From positions 177,656-241,655 of the forward strand of contig DYEU01000032.1 in assembly GCA_020725555.1 (NCBI GenBank): a DNA stretch of 64,000 nucleotides, in the 5' to 3' direction. The DNA is from Desulfatibacillum sp. (GTDB lineage Bacteria; Desulfobacterota; Desulfobacteria; Desulfobacterales; SpSt-501). Position 1 is the stretch's first letter. Each line of letters begins with the position of its first letter. Position numbers and translations under genes: made by a program. Positions 44,029 to 52,558 of the stretch are shown in pieces. The notes below the pieces were generated by a model that was not told where the DNA came from, made no database searches, and saw nothing but the letters and a program-made list of their open reading frames with translations.

Positions 44029-45294
44029 TCAGGGGCAGACGATGATGTTCCGCGCCCAGAGGCAATCGCCGCAGGTGGGATGCCGGTTGCCGAAACAGTC
44101 TTCCTCGTTCGACTCGGCGAAGTCGCACCCGCCGCAGTGGACGCAGGGCGAAAAGTCGAACTCGAGCACGCGGCGGCGGAATTCTCGGTACTCCTCCCGG
44201 TTCCAGATCGCGCCGATCTCCTCGGTGGCGATGTGTCCTACGGTCCAGCGCCGGATCCGTTTTTCACGCCCGAGGACGAAACAGCGGTAGGAGTGCATCA
44301 GGGGGATGCAGGGGCTGACGCCGCCGTCCCAGGCCACGGCGGCGGCACCCTGCTCGACGAAGCGGCAGTGGCCGTCGGCGTCGGGGTTGCGCGAAAGCGG
44401 CGGCAACGGCTCGGCCGCACAGCCCGACCAGAAGAGCTCGTTCAGGGCCGCGAGGTTCTCCGGCCGCGCGTCCACCCGCGGGGCGATCATGCGGGGGGAA
44501 AACGGCGAGCCGCTGTTCGTCCAGGGCTTTTCCGCCGCCATCCAGTAGAGAATCTCTTCCTTCAACTCCTCCACGTAGGGCATGAGGTTCGTCAGGATGA
44601 TGAAGGCGGCGCCCATCTCGAAGGCGAGCCGGCGCAGCCGTTTCAGCTCCGCGAGGTTCCCGCGGCTGAGGACGAACTCGATGCCGATCTCGGGCTTGGC
44701 CCCGCCCTTTTCGTGGCGCAGCAGGCGGAGTTCGCGCACGTTCGCCTGCACCGTCGCCAGATCCGCTCCGCCGTGACCCGCGGCATGGCCTTCCGGGGAG
44801 GCTCCGTCCACCGAGACGATCAGCCGGTCCAGGCCGGCTGCGATCAGGGCGCGTGCCGTCTCGCGCGAAAGGAGCAGGCCGTTGGTGACGAGCTCGGCCT
44901 CCGCGCCCAGGGCGGAGGCGGCGGCGACCATCTCCGCGATCCGCGGATGAAGCAGCGGCTCGCCCATGCCCCAGAAGGACATGGCGCTGAAGGATGGCAC
45001 CCGCTTGAGGGAGGCGATCAGGCGCTCGAAGAGCTCGCTCGAGAGCGTCCCGGTCGGTTCATCCCAGCTGCGGCGGATGCAGCCGCGGCAGTCGAGGTTG
45101 CAGCGCGAAGTCGGCTCGAGATAGATCTTCGCCAACGGGGGGTCCTGTGGGCAGAGGAGAAGCCCCTGCGGGCCGGTGCGGATCTCCACCGCGGCGTTGG
45201 GCGCGAGACCCCAGCGTTTTCTCAAGGCCTCCGGGAACGTCAGGCGCCCTTCGGCGTCCAGTTCCAGGGTGAGCTTCGGCTTGGAAACGGCCAT
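44029..45294 (-). CDS. Radical SAM/SPASM protein with N-terminal AbrB-like domain (tungsten-oxidoreductase maturase-like)
   Basis: This is a 421-residue fusion. Residues 1-50 (KLTLELDAEGRLTFPEALRK) are an AbrB-like swapped hairpin. They are followed by radical SAM motif CNLDCRGC near residue 65 and SFWGMGEPLLHP. The C-terminus has many cysteines (FDFSPCVHCGGCDFAESNEE, CFGNRHPTCGDC) typical of a SPASM auxiliary-cluster domain. I recall this layout from maturases encoded near tungsten-dependent aldehyde oxidoreductases, but no such oxidoreductase is in this window. It is part of the leftward thiol-redox run, 24 bases downstream of the DsbC-like gene. Confidence 0.82.
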   Translation of the reverse strand: MAVSKPKLTLELDAEGRLTFPEALRKRWGLAPNAAVEIRTGPQGLLLCPQDPPLAKIYLEPTSRCNLDCRGCIRRSWDEPTGTLSSELFERLIASLKRVPSFSAMSFWGMGEPLLHPRIAEMVAAASALGAEAELVTNGLLLSRETARALIAAGLDRLIVSVDGASPEGHAAGHGGADLATVQANVRELRLLRHEKGGAKPEIGIEFVLSRGNLAELKRLRRLAFEMGAAFIILTNLMPYVEELKEEILYWMAAEKPWTNSGSPFSPRMIAPRVDARPENLAALNELFWSGCAAEPLPPLSRNPDADGHCRFVEQGAAAVAWDGGVSPCIPLMHSYRCFVLGREKRIRRWTVGHIATEEIGAIWNREEYREFRRRVLEFDFSPCVHCGGCDFAESNEEDCFGNRHPTCGDCLWARNIIVCP

Positions 45295-45318
45295 GGGTCC
45301 GGCTCTCCCCTGCAGGGC

Positions 45319-46098
45319 TCATTTCGCCTTGCCGGGCTTCGCACCGGCCGCCGCGGCGGGAAGTCCGAGCCGGCGCCGCAGCTCGGCCTCCTCGAGCAGC
45401 CCGGAGTGATAGCGCGCATCGGCGAAAATGTAGGTCGGCGTCCCGGTGACCCCCTTGCGGGAGAGGATCTCGCGGGTCTCCTCGACCACGCGCTCGCCCT
45501 CGGCGCACTGGTTTGCGGAGAGGTAGCCATTGTGGAAATCGTCCAGGGATTTCTTGTCGCAGATCACGGCGATCGACTGCGGCCGCGAATCCTTGTAGGA
45601 GTCGAGCGGGAAAAAGAGGATCCGCGCCGTGATCTCCCCCTGGGCGGCGAGCTTTTTCAGCGTCTCCTCGCCCTTCTTGCAGTAGGGGCAATGCGGGTCG
45701 GTGGCGTAATAGACGGTCTTGGGGCCTTCCCCCAGGCGGATCACGGTGAGGGCCTCGAGCCGCTGCATCTCTTCGGCGCTGAAGAGGTTCACCTGCTCGA
45801 TCTTTTCGCGCGTGAGGTTGCGGCCGGTCTTCGCCTCGTAGAGCTGGCCCATGATGAGGAAGTCGCCCGAGGGCCCGGTGTAAAAGATGTGCACCCGCTG
45901 GTTCAGGCGCACCTGGACTTCGCAGAGGTTCTCGAACTCCGTCGGTTGGAGGGCGACCAGGCTGCGGTCCGGCGCCTCGAAGCGCGCGATGACCTGCTGG
46001 ATCTTCTCCCGCGGCGGGCACTGGGCGTCGGCCGCCCCGGCGAAAAGCCCGGCCGCGGCCGCAAGCCCGGCCGCGGCAAGCAGCATGACTCGTTTCAC
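45319..46098 (-). CDS. dsbC: DsbC/DsbG-type periplasmic disulfide isomerase
   Basis: This is a 259-residue periplasmic protein. A Sec signal peptide (LLAAAGLAAAAGLFAGAADA) is followed by an N-terminal dimerisation-like domain and a thioredoxin domain with CPYC at about residues 137-140 (TDPHCPYCKKGEETL). The cis-Pro loop is GVTGTPTYIFADA. It would isomerise wrong disulfides and be kept reduced by a DsbD/CcdA system; a ccdA gene is in the same run. The GTG at 46098 is preceded by AAAGGAGAAC. Confidence 0.88.
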   Translation of the reverse strand: MKRVMLLAAAGLAAAAGLFAGAADAQCPPREKIQQVIARFEAPDRSLVALQPTEFENLCEVQVRLNQRVHIFYTGPSGDFLIMGQLYEAKTGRNLTREKIEQVNLFSAEEMQRLEALTVIRLGEGPKTVYYATDPHCPYCKKGEETLKKLAAQGEITARILFFPLDSYKDSRPQSIAVICDKKSLDDFHNGYLSANQCAEGERVVEETREILSRKGVTGTPTYIFADARYHSGLLEEAELRRRLGLPAAAAGAKPGKAK

Positions 46099-46154
46099 GA
46101 TCGTTCTCCTTTCTTCGAAACCCTCGCCGTTCCCCGGCGGCGGGGAGGCCGGCA

Positions 46155-46697
46155 TCAACGGCTAGGCGGGCCCGTCTCCGTGGGCAATCCCGCCTGGCGC
46201 CAGAGCGTCCAGCCGTTCACGAGCACGCGGGCGTTGCGGAACCCCGCATCCCGGAGAAACAGGGCGAGCTCGTGGCTCAAGCTGCAGGTCTCCCCGTCGC
46301 AGTAGGTGACGACCGGGGTCTCCAGCTCGAGGTCGGCGGTCAACTCGAGAAACCGCAGATCGAGGTCCTGCAGCGGCAGGCTGCGGGCGCCGCGGATGTG
46401 CCCGCGGGCGTACTCCTCGACCGGTCGCGCATCGAAAAAGACGGCGCCCCGGGTGTAAAAGAGCTTTTCCGCCTCCGCGAGGGAAATGTCGATCCGCTCG
46501 CCGGTCGGCGCGGTGAAGCGCGCCGCCGCTGAAAAATCGCCGACCAGGGCGATCCGGTCCGGCCGGATGGCGTTCACCGCCAGCGCGACGGCCGCGCTCC
46601 AGACGATCAGGGCGAGCGCCTGCCAGGCGGCCTGCCGCCATGCCGCAAGGGGAGGGCCTCCGCGGGCGGGATCCGGTCTGCGGTTCAAGACGTCCAT
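46155..46697 (-). CDS. Membrane-anchored rhodanese-like protein
   Basis: This is a 180-residue protein with one N-terminal helix (AAWQALALIVWSAAVALAV) and a rhodanese domain. FFDARPVEEYARGHIRGA is the conserved CH2A-like segment, and the active-site loop is VVTYCDGETCSLSHELA with catalytic Cys in the YCDGETC loop. It should sit on the periplasmic side. It probably transfers sulfane sulfur or another chalcogen. It lies between the Fe-S domain protein and DsbC. Confidence 0.88.
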   Translation of the reverse strand: MDVLNRRPDPARGGPPLAAWRQAAWQALALIVWSAAVALAVNAIRPDRIALVGDFSAAARFTAPTGERIDISLAEAEKLFYTRGAVFFDARPVEEYARGHIRGARSLPLQDLDLRFLELTADLELETPVVTYCDGETCSLSHELALFLRDAGFRNARVLVNGWTLWRQAGLPTETGPPSR

Positions 46698-46724
46698 GGC
46701 GCTGTTTCCCGGGCTTTCCCCGAT

Positions 46725-47249
46725 TCAGTCATCGAAAGCGAACCGGCCGAGGTAGGCCTCCAGCCCCTGTCGCGCGTCCCCCGACAGCTCGGGGCAATCG
46801 GCGGCCGACTTCACCCCCTCGGCGGCCCGTGCGGCAAAGACCATGCAGGTCGGCACCCCGCAGCGGCGGCAATTGGTCCTCGGGAGGCGCTTCAGGATCT
46901 CGAGCACCTGGGGCTTGGGCGCCCCCTCGGTGCGCGGCGCAATCGCCGCGCGGTTTTCCCAGGCCTGGTTGATTTCGCGCTTGAGCCACTCGAGGATCTT
47001 GTCCGCCTCGGCCTCGTCGTGCAGCGCGTTGATGGCGATTTCGCGGCCGTGGATGGTGATCAGCCGGCCGCGCGAACGCAGCACGAGCGCGGGCGGATCC
47101 TTGAGATACTCGAAGCCGCCCAACACCGTGTTCAGGTAGGGCAGCACGGCGGAGACATCCTGGTGCAGGGTCGCGATGCAGTGGAGCGACTCAAACCGCG
47201 GGTTGCACTCCGCACGAAAAATCCGCTTGGTGTAGCTTTCCAGCAGCAT
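46725..47249 (-). CDS. Protein with [4Fe-4S] domain of the CxxCGxxTC type
   Basis: This protein of about 174 residues has an N-terminal alpha/beta domain with Cys residues in FRAECNPRFESLHCIATL. Its C-terminal cluster domain, LPRTNCRRCGVPTCMVFAARAAEG followed by CPEL, corresponds to the four-Cys Fe-S motif of corrinoid/acetyl-CoA-synthase-associated proteins. The exact start is uncertain: GGAGG lies immediately before the ATG at 47249, and an in-frame ATG at 47270 has none. The role within the thiol-redox run is unknown. Confidence 0.8.
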   Translation of the reverse strand: MLLESYTKRIFRAECNPRFESLHCIATLHQDVSAVLPYLNTVLGGFEYLKDPPALVLRSRGRLITIHGREIAINALHDEAEADKILEWLKREINQAWENRAAIAPRTEGAPKPQVLEILKRLPRTNCRRCGVPTCMVFAARAAEGVKSAADCPELSGDARQGLEAYLGRFAFDD

Positions 47250-47338
47250 GCCTCCATCCTCCCGGCCCATGGCCGGACCCTCGGCGGGTGGCTTGCTTAT
47301 CGATGCGCGGGGCCGTAGCCGACCTCGAAAACGGGCAT

Positions 47339-47494
47339 TCAACGCCGTTCGAGGGCCTTCTCCACGCGCTTGAGCAGATCCCCGCGCACGAAGGAAAGCG
47401 CCTCCTCGGCCTTCCCGTCGAGGGCGATCGCCAAAAGCCGCTGCACCTGCCCCGGCTCGAGTTCGATCCACACCGGCTTCAACGGGTAGGACAT
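47339..47494 (-). CDS. Small 51-residue protein of unknown function
   Basis: A short frame from ATG 47494 to the stop at 47339 reads MSYPLKPVWIELEPGQVQRL and ends in LKRVEKALERR. AAGGAGGGGCATC is an excellent ribosome binding site, and the frame fills the gap between the DoxX-DUF1573 selenoprotein and the Fe-S protein in one transcript. The sequence is helical and charged with no Cys and no signal peptide. No family is recognised. Confidence 0.65.
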   Translation of the reverse strand: MSYPLKPVWIELEPGQVQRLLAIALDGKAEEALSFVRGDLLKRVEKALERR

Positions 47495-47534
47495 GATGCC
47501 CCTCCTTGCTCCGGCCGGCCGCCGGGCTCTTCGC

Positions 47535-48683
47535 CTACTCGACCTCCCCCGTCACCATGACCTGGATTGCCGTCCGGGCGGGGTGGTCGGTCTCGATGAC
47601 GACGATGTCGGCGATCCGGCCGGGCTCCTTGCGGGTGTTGAAAACCCTGAGCTCGTAGACCGGCCCCGAGGGCCCCGCCTTCTGCGCAAGCTCGAAGCGG
47701 ATGTCACGGCCCCGCACGGCGCGGAGGTTTTTGATCGCAAAGGGCCGCTCCGGCCGCGGCAGGATGAGCGCGACGGCGCTCGCCGTCTCCCCCGCCTTCG
47801 CCCGCAGGAAAACGGTTTTGGGCCGAATGTCGGCGAAGGCCTCCACCCGCCCGCTGACCGTCAACTCGACCACCGCCGCCCGCGGGTCGTTGGTGTGCAC
47901 CACCACCGCTTCGCGGATCTCGCGGCCGGCGTAGCCCGCCGTTTTGACCTCCACCCGGATGGACCCCTCGCCGCCGGCGGGGATGAGCCTCGTCACCGAG
48001 GCCGCCGTGCAGCCTCAGCCTGTTTTGATCTTCTCGATCCTGAGCTCGGCCGTCCCCCGGTTCTGCACCACGAATTCGTGCCGCACGACATCGCCCTCGA
48101 TCGCGGTCCCGAACGCGTGTTGCGGCTGCGGGAAAAAGGCGGCGGGCGCGCCGGGTTCGGCGGCGCCCGTCCCGGCGGACAACCCCAGCGCGGCGGCAAG
48201 GACAAGCACGGCTTTCCCCGCCGCCTGGCGCGCGAAAAAGACGCGGTAAAGAAGGATCAGCCCCAGGGCGAGAAAGAGGGCATCCCGCAAGAGCACCCAT
48301 TCGGTCGCCAGCGCCGGCCCCTCGCCGCCGGTGCTGAAGCAGCCGCAGTGGATGTCCAGGCCACGCGCGGCGTTGAAGGCGAGCGCGCCGACGAAGACGA
48401 CGAGCAGGACGTTCGCCGTGAGCACGGACCCGGGGAGCCAGAAACCCGTGATCAGGCAAAGGCCTAAGAAGAGCTCGAGCCACGGCAGCACCAGGGCGAC
48501 CAGGTGCACCAGGGCGTCGGGCAGGATCTGGTAATTGTAGACACCCCTGGCGAAAGCCGCCGGGTGGGCGATCTTGTCCAGGCTCGCGTAGACGAAGACC
48601 GCGCCCAGCAGAAGCCGCGCCGCAAGCTGCATCCACCCCGCGGCGCCTCTTGCGCCGCGCGGGAGCCGGCGTTCAATGCTCAT
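47535..48683 (-). CDS. DoxX/MauE-DUF1573 fusion selenoprotein
   Basis: The frame from ATG 48683 to 47535 contains one in-frame TGA at 48017-48015 (codon 223). Residues about 15-165 are a four-helix DoxX/MauE domain with the redox pair DIHCGCFSTGG. Residues about 190-300 are a DUF1573 domain: HEFVVQNRGTAELRIEKIKT then G-U-G-C-T-AASVTRLIPAGGEG. In ordinary DUF1573 proteins this spot is SCGCT, so Sec replaces the first Cys. Everything after the UGA continues the same immunoglobulin-like domain without a start signal. The ATG overlaps the upstream CDF stop. Product 382 residues, inner-membrane bound with the UGC site probably periplasmic. Confidence 0.9.
47987..48002 (-). promoter_or_regulatory. 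SECIS-like hairpin of the DoxX-DUF1573 selenoprotein
   Basis: GCCUCG-GUGA-CGAGGC is a perfect 6-bp stem whose loop begins 18 bases after the UGA with a G. This is the spacing recalled for the E. coli fdhF SECIS apical loop. Confidence 0.75.
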
Positions 48684-49671
48684 GGGATCCCCCGTTTCCG
48701 TTTCCGCAGGAGAGGCCGCAGAGGAGGTCGCCGTTCCCGCAGGCCGCCGTTTCGAACTGGAAAACCGGGTGGTCGATGCCGAAGCGCTCGTGGAGATTGC
48801 GCCGCAGGACCTCGGCCAGGGTCTCGGTGCGGCTCACCGCCTGATCAGGAACGACCACATGGCAGGAAAACGCGACCCCGCTCGAGGCGAGATTCCAGGC
48901 ATGCAGGTAGTGGACCCCGCGGACGCCGTCGATTCCCTCCAGGTGCCGCCGCACGGCCTCCAGATCGAGCCCCCGGGGGGTCGAGTTCATGAGGATCAAC
49001 CCCGATTCGCGGGCGATGGTCCAGGAGTTCTTGAGGATGAAGACCACGATCCCGAACGAGAGCAGCGGGTCCAGCCAGTACCAGGGCCGCACGGTGAGGA
49101 TCGCCCCCCCGATCAGCACGGCGACCGAGGTCAGCATGTCGCCCACCATGTGCCAGAAGGCGCCGCGCACGTTGAGGCTGTGCCGGGCGTCGCGGTGAAG
49201 AAGCCAGGCCGACAGGCCGTTTCCCGCCACCCCCAGGGCGGCAAGCCCCATGACCAGCCGGCCCTCCACGACCGTCGGGTGCTGCAGGCGTTCGACGGCC
49301 TCGAGGACGATGACCGCCGAGGCGCCGGCAAGGAGCCCGACCTGGACCAGCGCGGCAAGGACCTCGGCGCGGCGGTAGCCGAACGTGTGGCGCACGGAGG
49401 CGCCGCGCCGGCCGATCCGAAAGGCGACGTAGGCGATCAGGACGGCCGCGAAATCGCTGAAATTGTGCGTGGCATCGGAGATGAGGGCCATGCTCCCCGC
49501 GGCGAGGCCTCCCGCGACCTGGGCGAGCGGGATCAGGAGATTCAAGGCGAGGGTGAGCAGAAGGCGGGCGCCGGTATGCCCGTCTCCCGTCGCGGTGCGG
49601 CCCGACGGGGAGCAGCCGCAGGAGGCTTCCGCGGCGTCGGCCTCGGGTGCCTGGGGATGGAGCGTGCTCAT
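48673..49671 (-). CDS. Cation diffusion facilitator family transporter
   Basis: This is a 332-residue CDF protein with six helices. The metal-site HxxxD pattern appears as DATHNFSDFAAVLIAY in helix 2 and HMVGDMLTSVAVLIGG in helix 5. A C-terminal cytoplasmic domain of about 90 residues ends in a Gly/Asn/His-rich tail (CGLSCGNGNGGSHEH). An additional Cys-rich segment (ASCGCSPSG) precedes the first helix. It exports zinc or another divalent metal in exchange for protons. The start overlaps nothing; the stop overlaps the ATG of the selenoprotein by a few bases. Confidence 0.92.
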   Translation of the reverse strand: MSTLHPQAPEADAAEASCGCSPSGRTATGDGHTGARLLLTLALNLLIPLAQVAGGLAAGSMALISDATHNFSDFAAVLIAYVAFRIGRRGASVRHTFGYRRAEVLAALVQVGLLAGASAVIVLEAVERLQHPTVVEGRLVMGLAALGVAGNGLSAWLLHRDARHSLNVRGAFWHMVGDMLTSVAVLIGGAILTVRPWYWLDPLLSFGIVVFILKNSWTIARESGLILMNSTPRGLDLEAVRRHLEGIDGVRGVHYLHAWNLASSGVAFSCHVVVPDQAVSRTETLAEVLRRNLHERFGIDHPVFQFETAACGNGDLLCGLSCGNGNGGSHEH

Positions 49672-49715
49672 GAAACCAACCTTCCGGCCGCTTGCGCGCG
49701 CCTCTCCGCGAGGCA

Positions 49716-50432
49716 TCAGGCCTGCCAGAGAACCCAGATCGGGTTGAGGAGAAAATAGATCCCGAGCAGCCCGATCACCGCCCCGGCCGCCCTGCGGAAC
49801 CAGCTGCCGGCTCCCTGCCAGGCGGTGTTTTCGAGGAGCCGGCGGATCGCCGCGGTCGAGCTGCCGGCGACGGCGATCGGGAGACAGTGGCCGAGACCGA
49901 AGAGCAGGATCAGGGCGATTCCCTGCAGCGGCTCCCGCTGGACGGTGATCATGGCGAGGATCGGGGCGATGAACCCGAAGGTGCAGGAGCCGGAGAGGAC
50001 CCCGTACCCCAGCCCCAAGGCGAAGGCGCCGCCTCGGCCCCGGAAATTGAGCCGGTAAAGAAGGCCCCCCGAGACGGAGCAGGACTCGACCCCCATCATG
50101 CCGAGGGCGACCCAGATCAGGACCGCGCCCACGAGCACCTGCCACCACGACCCGATGTCGCCCAGCATTCGGCCGAGAAGCGCGCAGGCGGCGCCGATCA
50201 GGGCGATCGTGAGAAACAACCCCGTGCTGAACAGCACCGCATAGAGCGCGGCCTGCCGTGGGACGAGGGCTTTTTCCTGGCCGCCGACGTAGGCGACGAT
50301 CAGCGGGATCGAGGCGAGGTGGCAGGGGCTGAAGAGGACACTGACCGTCCCCCAGACGAAGGCGGCCGCGGCGGCGAGCCCGCTGCCTCCGACCAGCCAT
50401 TCGTTGACGGTGATGAAGAAGGCGTCCAGCAC
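49716..50432 (-). CDS. ccdA: Cytochrome c biogenesis/thiol-disulfide membrane protein CcdA
   Basis: This is a 238-residue protein with six helices of the CcdA/DsbD-beta type. The two redox cysteines are in TVSVLFSPCHLASIPLIVAY (helix 1) and GVLSGSCTFGFIAPIL (helix 4). It transfers reducing equivalents from cytoplasmic thioredoxin to periplasmic thiol proteins. The GTG at 50432 has GAGGAG upstream and follows the thioredoxin-domain gene by 10 bases. The neighbouring thioredoxin-fold proteins, the DoxX-DUF1573 selenoprotein and DsbC are the likely partners. Confidence 0.9.
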   Translation of the reverse strand: MLDAFFITVNEWLVGGSGLAAAAAFVWGTVSVLFSPCHLASIPLIVAYVGGQEKALVPRQAALYAVLFSTGLFLTIALIGAACALLGRMLGDIGSWWQVLVGAVLIWVALGMMGVESCSVSGGLLYRLNFRGRGGAFALGLGYGVLSGSCTFGFIAPILAMITVQREPLQGIALILLFGLGHCLPIAVAGSSTAAIRRLLENTAWQGAGSWFRRAAGAVIGLLGIYFLLNPIWVLWQA

Positions 50433-50442
50433 GGCGGTCTCC

Positions 50443-51345
50443 TCAGCGGATGCCCATCTGCGCGAGGACCCGGTTCACCTCGGCCTCGGGGAAAAAGCCC
50501 TCGTGGCGGAAGAACTCCTTGCCCTCGCGGTCGAAAAAGACCTGGACCGGGATCGCCCGAATCCCGTGGCGGGCGGCAAGGACCTTTTCCTCGCCCACGT
50601 GCACGAAGACGACGTTCAACCGGCCGGCATGGGCCGTTTTGAGTTTCTCGAGGATGGGCTGCATCATGTCGCAGGGAACGCAGCCCGTGGCCCCGAACTC
50701 GACGAGGGTGGGCTTGCCGGAACGACGGGCGCGGTCGACGGGATTGTCGCGCGCGCGCTCGGCCTCGCCCTGCAACCAGGAGGCGTTCACTTCCAGGGAA
50801 ACCCTCTTTTCCAGGGCGGAGAGAAAATCGACGACGGCCTGCTCCTGCTTCTGCTGCAAAAGCATCTGGCGGATCGCCCCCGAGACCTGCTCGTAGGGGG
50901 CCCCGCCGATCATCTCGCGGTTCTGGTCGTAGAAGGCGCGCACCTCGGTCTGGGAAACGCTCGCCTTGGCGACCAAGCGCCGGAAGAGGGCTTCGACCGC
51001 CTGCTCGTCGGTGACCCCGGGGCCCGCCAGCCCCTCCCGCCGCGCCTCGCGGATGAGAATCCGGCGCCCGGCCTCGCGCTCGAGGAGAAAGAAGCGGTTT
51101 TTCTCGAGCTGGGGCTTCCAGTCCTCCGGCGCCTCCCGCAGCAGGCGCTCCACCTCTTCGGCGCGGATTTCGAGCTCCTGGCTTTTGAAAAGAACCGGCG
51201 CGGGCAGCTCGGAAAGACGAGCCGCCCGCAACACCCCTCCGGCCAAGCCCGGGTAGCGCTCCCCCACGGTGGCCGCGGGGGAGGCCGGCGCGGCGAAGCC
51301 GAGAAGCGCGGCCGCCAACAGGGCCAGGACCGGCCATGCCTTCAT
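50443..51345 (-). CDS. Periplasmic thioredoxin-domain protein with N-terminal SurA-like domain
   Basis: This is a 300-residue protein. A signal peptide (WPVLALLAAALLGFAAPASP) is followed by a helical region resembling the SurA/trigger-factor N-domain (LFRRLVAKASVSQTEVRAFY) and a C-terminal thioredoxin domain with GCVPCDMMQPIL as CxxC and the cis-Pro loop GIRAIPVQVFF. The combination is unusual and suggests thiol reductase and chaperone functions in one molecule. The ATG overlaps the preceding stop (ATGA). The thioredoxin domain closely resembles the next gene upstream, so a duplication is likely. Confidence 0.87.
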   Translation of the reverse strand: MKAWPVLALLAAALLGFAAPASPAATVGERYPGLAGGVLRAARLSELPAPVLFKSQELEIRAEEVERLLREAPEDWKPQLEKNRFFLLEREAGRRILIREARREGLAGPGVTDEQAVEALFRRLVAKASVSQTEVRAFYDQNREMIGGAPYEQVSGAIRQMLLQQKQEQAVVDFLSALEKRVSLEVNASWLQGEAERARDNPVDRARRSGKPTLVEFGATGCVPCDMMQPILEKLKTAHAGRLNVVFVHVGEEKVLAARHGIRAIPVQVFFDREGKEFFRHEGFFPEAEVNRVLAQMGIR

Positions 51346-51731
51346 TTGACCCCCATCTTCGCCAGTTGCTCGACGATCGCCTTTTCGCTCATGAAGCCCA
51401 GATGGCGGAAGACTTCCTTCCCGTCCCGGTCGAAAAAGATCTGCGTGGGAATCGCCCGGATGCCGAAGCGCTTGGCTTGCTCGGGGTAGCGGTAGACATC
51501 GATCACGATCACGGCCGCCCGGTCCTTGTAGTCCTGTTCGACCTTCTTCAGGATGGGGGCCATGAGCTTGCAGGGGACGCACTGGTCGGAGCCCAGATCG
51601 AGCAGGGTCACCATGCCCTGAACGGGGACATGGCGGAACTCTTCCGCCAAGCCCCCCGCCGGATGGAGAACCGTCAGGGCGACGGCCAGCAGAACCCCGG
51701 CAACCCCCATGGCCGCCCCCGCCCGGATCAT
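51342..51731 (-). CDS. Secreted or membrane-anchored thioredoxin
   Basis: This is a 129-residue protein. An N-terminal hydrophobic segment (GVAGVLLAVALTVLHPAG) is followed by a thioredoxin domain with CxxC in DLGSDQCVPCKLMAPILKKV and cis-Pro in GIRAIPTQIFFDRDGKEVF. It is close in sequence to the thioredoxin domain of the following gene. Its ATG overlaps the preceding stop (ATGA), so it is translationally coupled. It probably receives electrons from CcdA. Confidence 0.9.
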   Translation of the reverse strand: MIRAGAAMGVAGVLLAVALTVLHPAGGLAEEFRHVPVQGMVTLLDLGSDQCVPCKLMAPILKKVEQDYKDRAAVIVIDVYRYPEQAKRFGIRAIPTQIFFDRDGKEVFRHLGFMSEKAIVEQLAKMGVK

Positions 51732-52147
51732 CCGCAGCAGCCCCCGGCGGCCGGTTTGAAGACGGCGACGCCCGCGCCGTTGCAGGCGGCGCGCACCGCC
51801 TCCTTCGCCCGGCGCACATCTTCGGGGTTCAACCGGAAATTCTTGTTCTTTTCGATCCCCAGCTCGGTGAGCACGACGTGCCGGAACGCGTCGATCCCGG
51901 CCCGCTTGAGGGTCGCCCGGGCGCAGCCGACGGCGCAGCCGTCGATGGCGGCGATCACGGGCACGTCCTTCGCGGACTGGATGAAGCCCTGCAGCCCACC
52001 GCCGATCCCGGCCAGGCAATACATCGTCCCGAAGGCTTCCTCGGTGAGCTCAATTGCGGCCTGGTTGGCGATTTGTCCCACGTTAGAGCCGCCCGAGCAG
52101 GCGAGAATCATGATCGCCTTTCCGGATGCGCAACACTCCTGGGTCAT
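51728..52147 (-). CDS. Putative zinc-binding protein (Cys-rich)
   Basis: This 139-residue protein opens MTQECCASGKAIMILACSGGSNVGQ. It has further conserved Cys pairs in AIDGCAVGCARATLKRAG and a C-terminal GGCCG. It is a paralogue of the protein at 29071-29469. GGAGGAAGCGTTCC precedes the ATG. Both copies lie next to genes for selenol or thiol proteins, so a shared role with thiol redox partners is suggested. The activity is unknown. Confidence 0.8.
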   Translation of the reverse strand: MTQECCASGKAIMILACSGGSNVGQIANQAAIELTEEAFGTMYCLAGIGGGLQGFIQSAKDVPVIAAIDGCAVGCARATLKRAGIDAFRHVVLTELGIEKNKNFRLNPEDVRRAKEAVRAACNGAGVAVFKPAAGGCCG

Positions 52148-52238
52148 GGAACGCTTCCTCCTTGGGGAAACTCCTCACGCAGCAGCCGCCTCGATCCCGG
52201 GCCGGGCCGGGGGTGGCGCCGCTGGGGTACGGAGTGCT

Positions 52239-52472
52239 TTAGTGCTTAAGCCACTTCTTCACTTCTTCTTTGGTGGGGATCTTGCCGACGCACTTGACCT
52301 CCCCGTCCACCACCACCGAAGGGGTGCCGAAGACCCCGTAATCGGCGATCTGCAGCATATCGGTCACCTTTTCGACCACGGCAGCGACGCCGGCCTCGGC
52401 CACGGCTTCCTTGACGATGCGCTCGGTCTGCTGGCATTTGGGGCAGCCGGGCCCTAAGACTTTGATGTTCAT
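52239..52472 (-). CDS. Thioredoxin-fold small redox protein (TM0996/MTH895 type)
   Basis: This is a 77-residue protein with the redox motif GPGCPKCQQTERIVKEAV near the N-terminus and a cis-Pro segment YGVFGTPSVVVDGEVK. It is a compact glutaredoxin-like fold of the family seen next to ArsP-type permeases. It is cytoplasmic. GGAGAGTTACGGG precedes the ATG. Its neighbour at 52559-53059 carries the same domain at its C-terminus. Confidence 0.92.
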   Translation of the reverse strand: MNIKVLGPGCPKCQQTERIVKEAVAEAGVAAVVEKVTDMLQIADYGVFGTPSVVVDGEVKCVGKIPTKEEVKKWLKH

Positions 52473-52558
52473 CCCGTAACTCTCCTTTCCCGTTCCATCC
52501 CGTACTGATCAATTTGGCATGGCCGGTCGGCCGGCGCAAGCTTCGCCCCCTCGGCGGG

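Noticed and set aside
47535..47996. Separate DUF1573 gene after the DoxX gene
   Set aside because: The apparent start lies inside the conserved domain, beyond its motif, and no ribosome binding site is present. Read-through of one TGA restores the domain.
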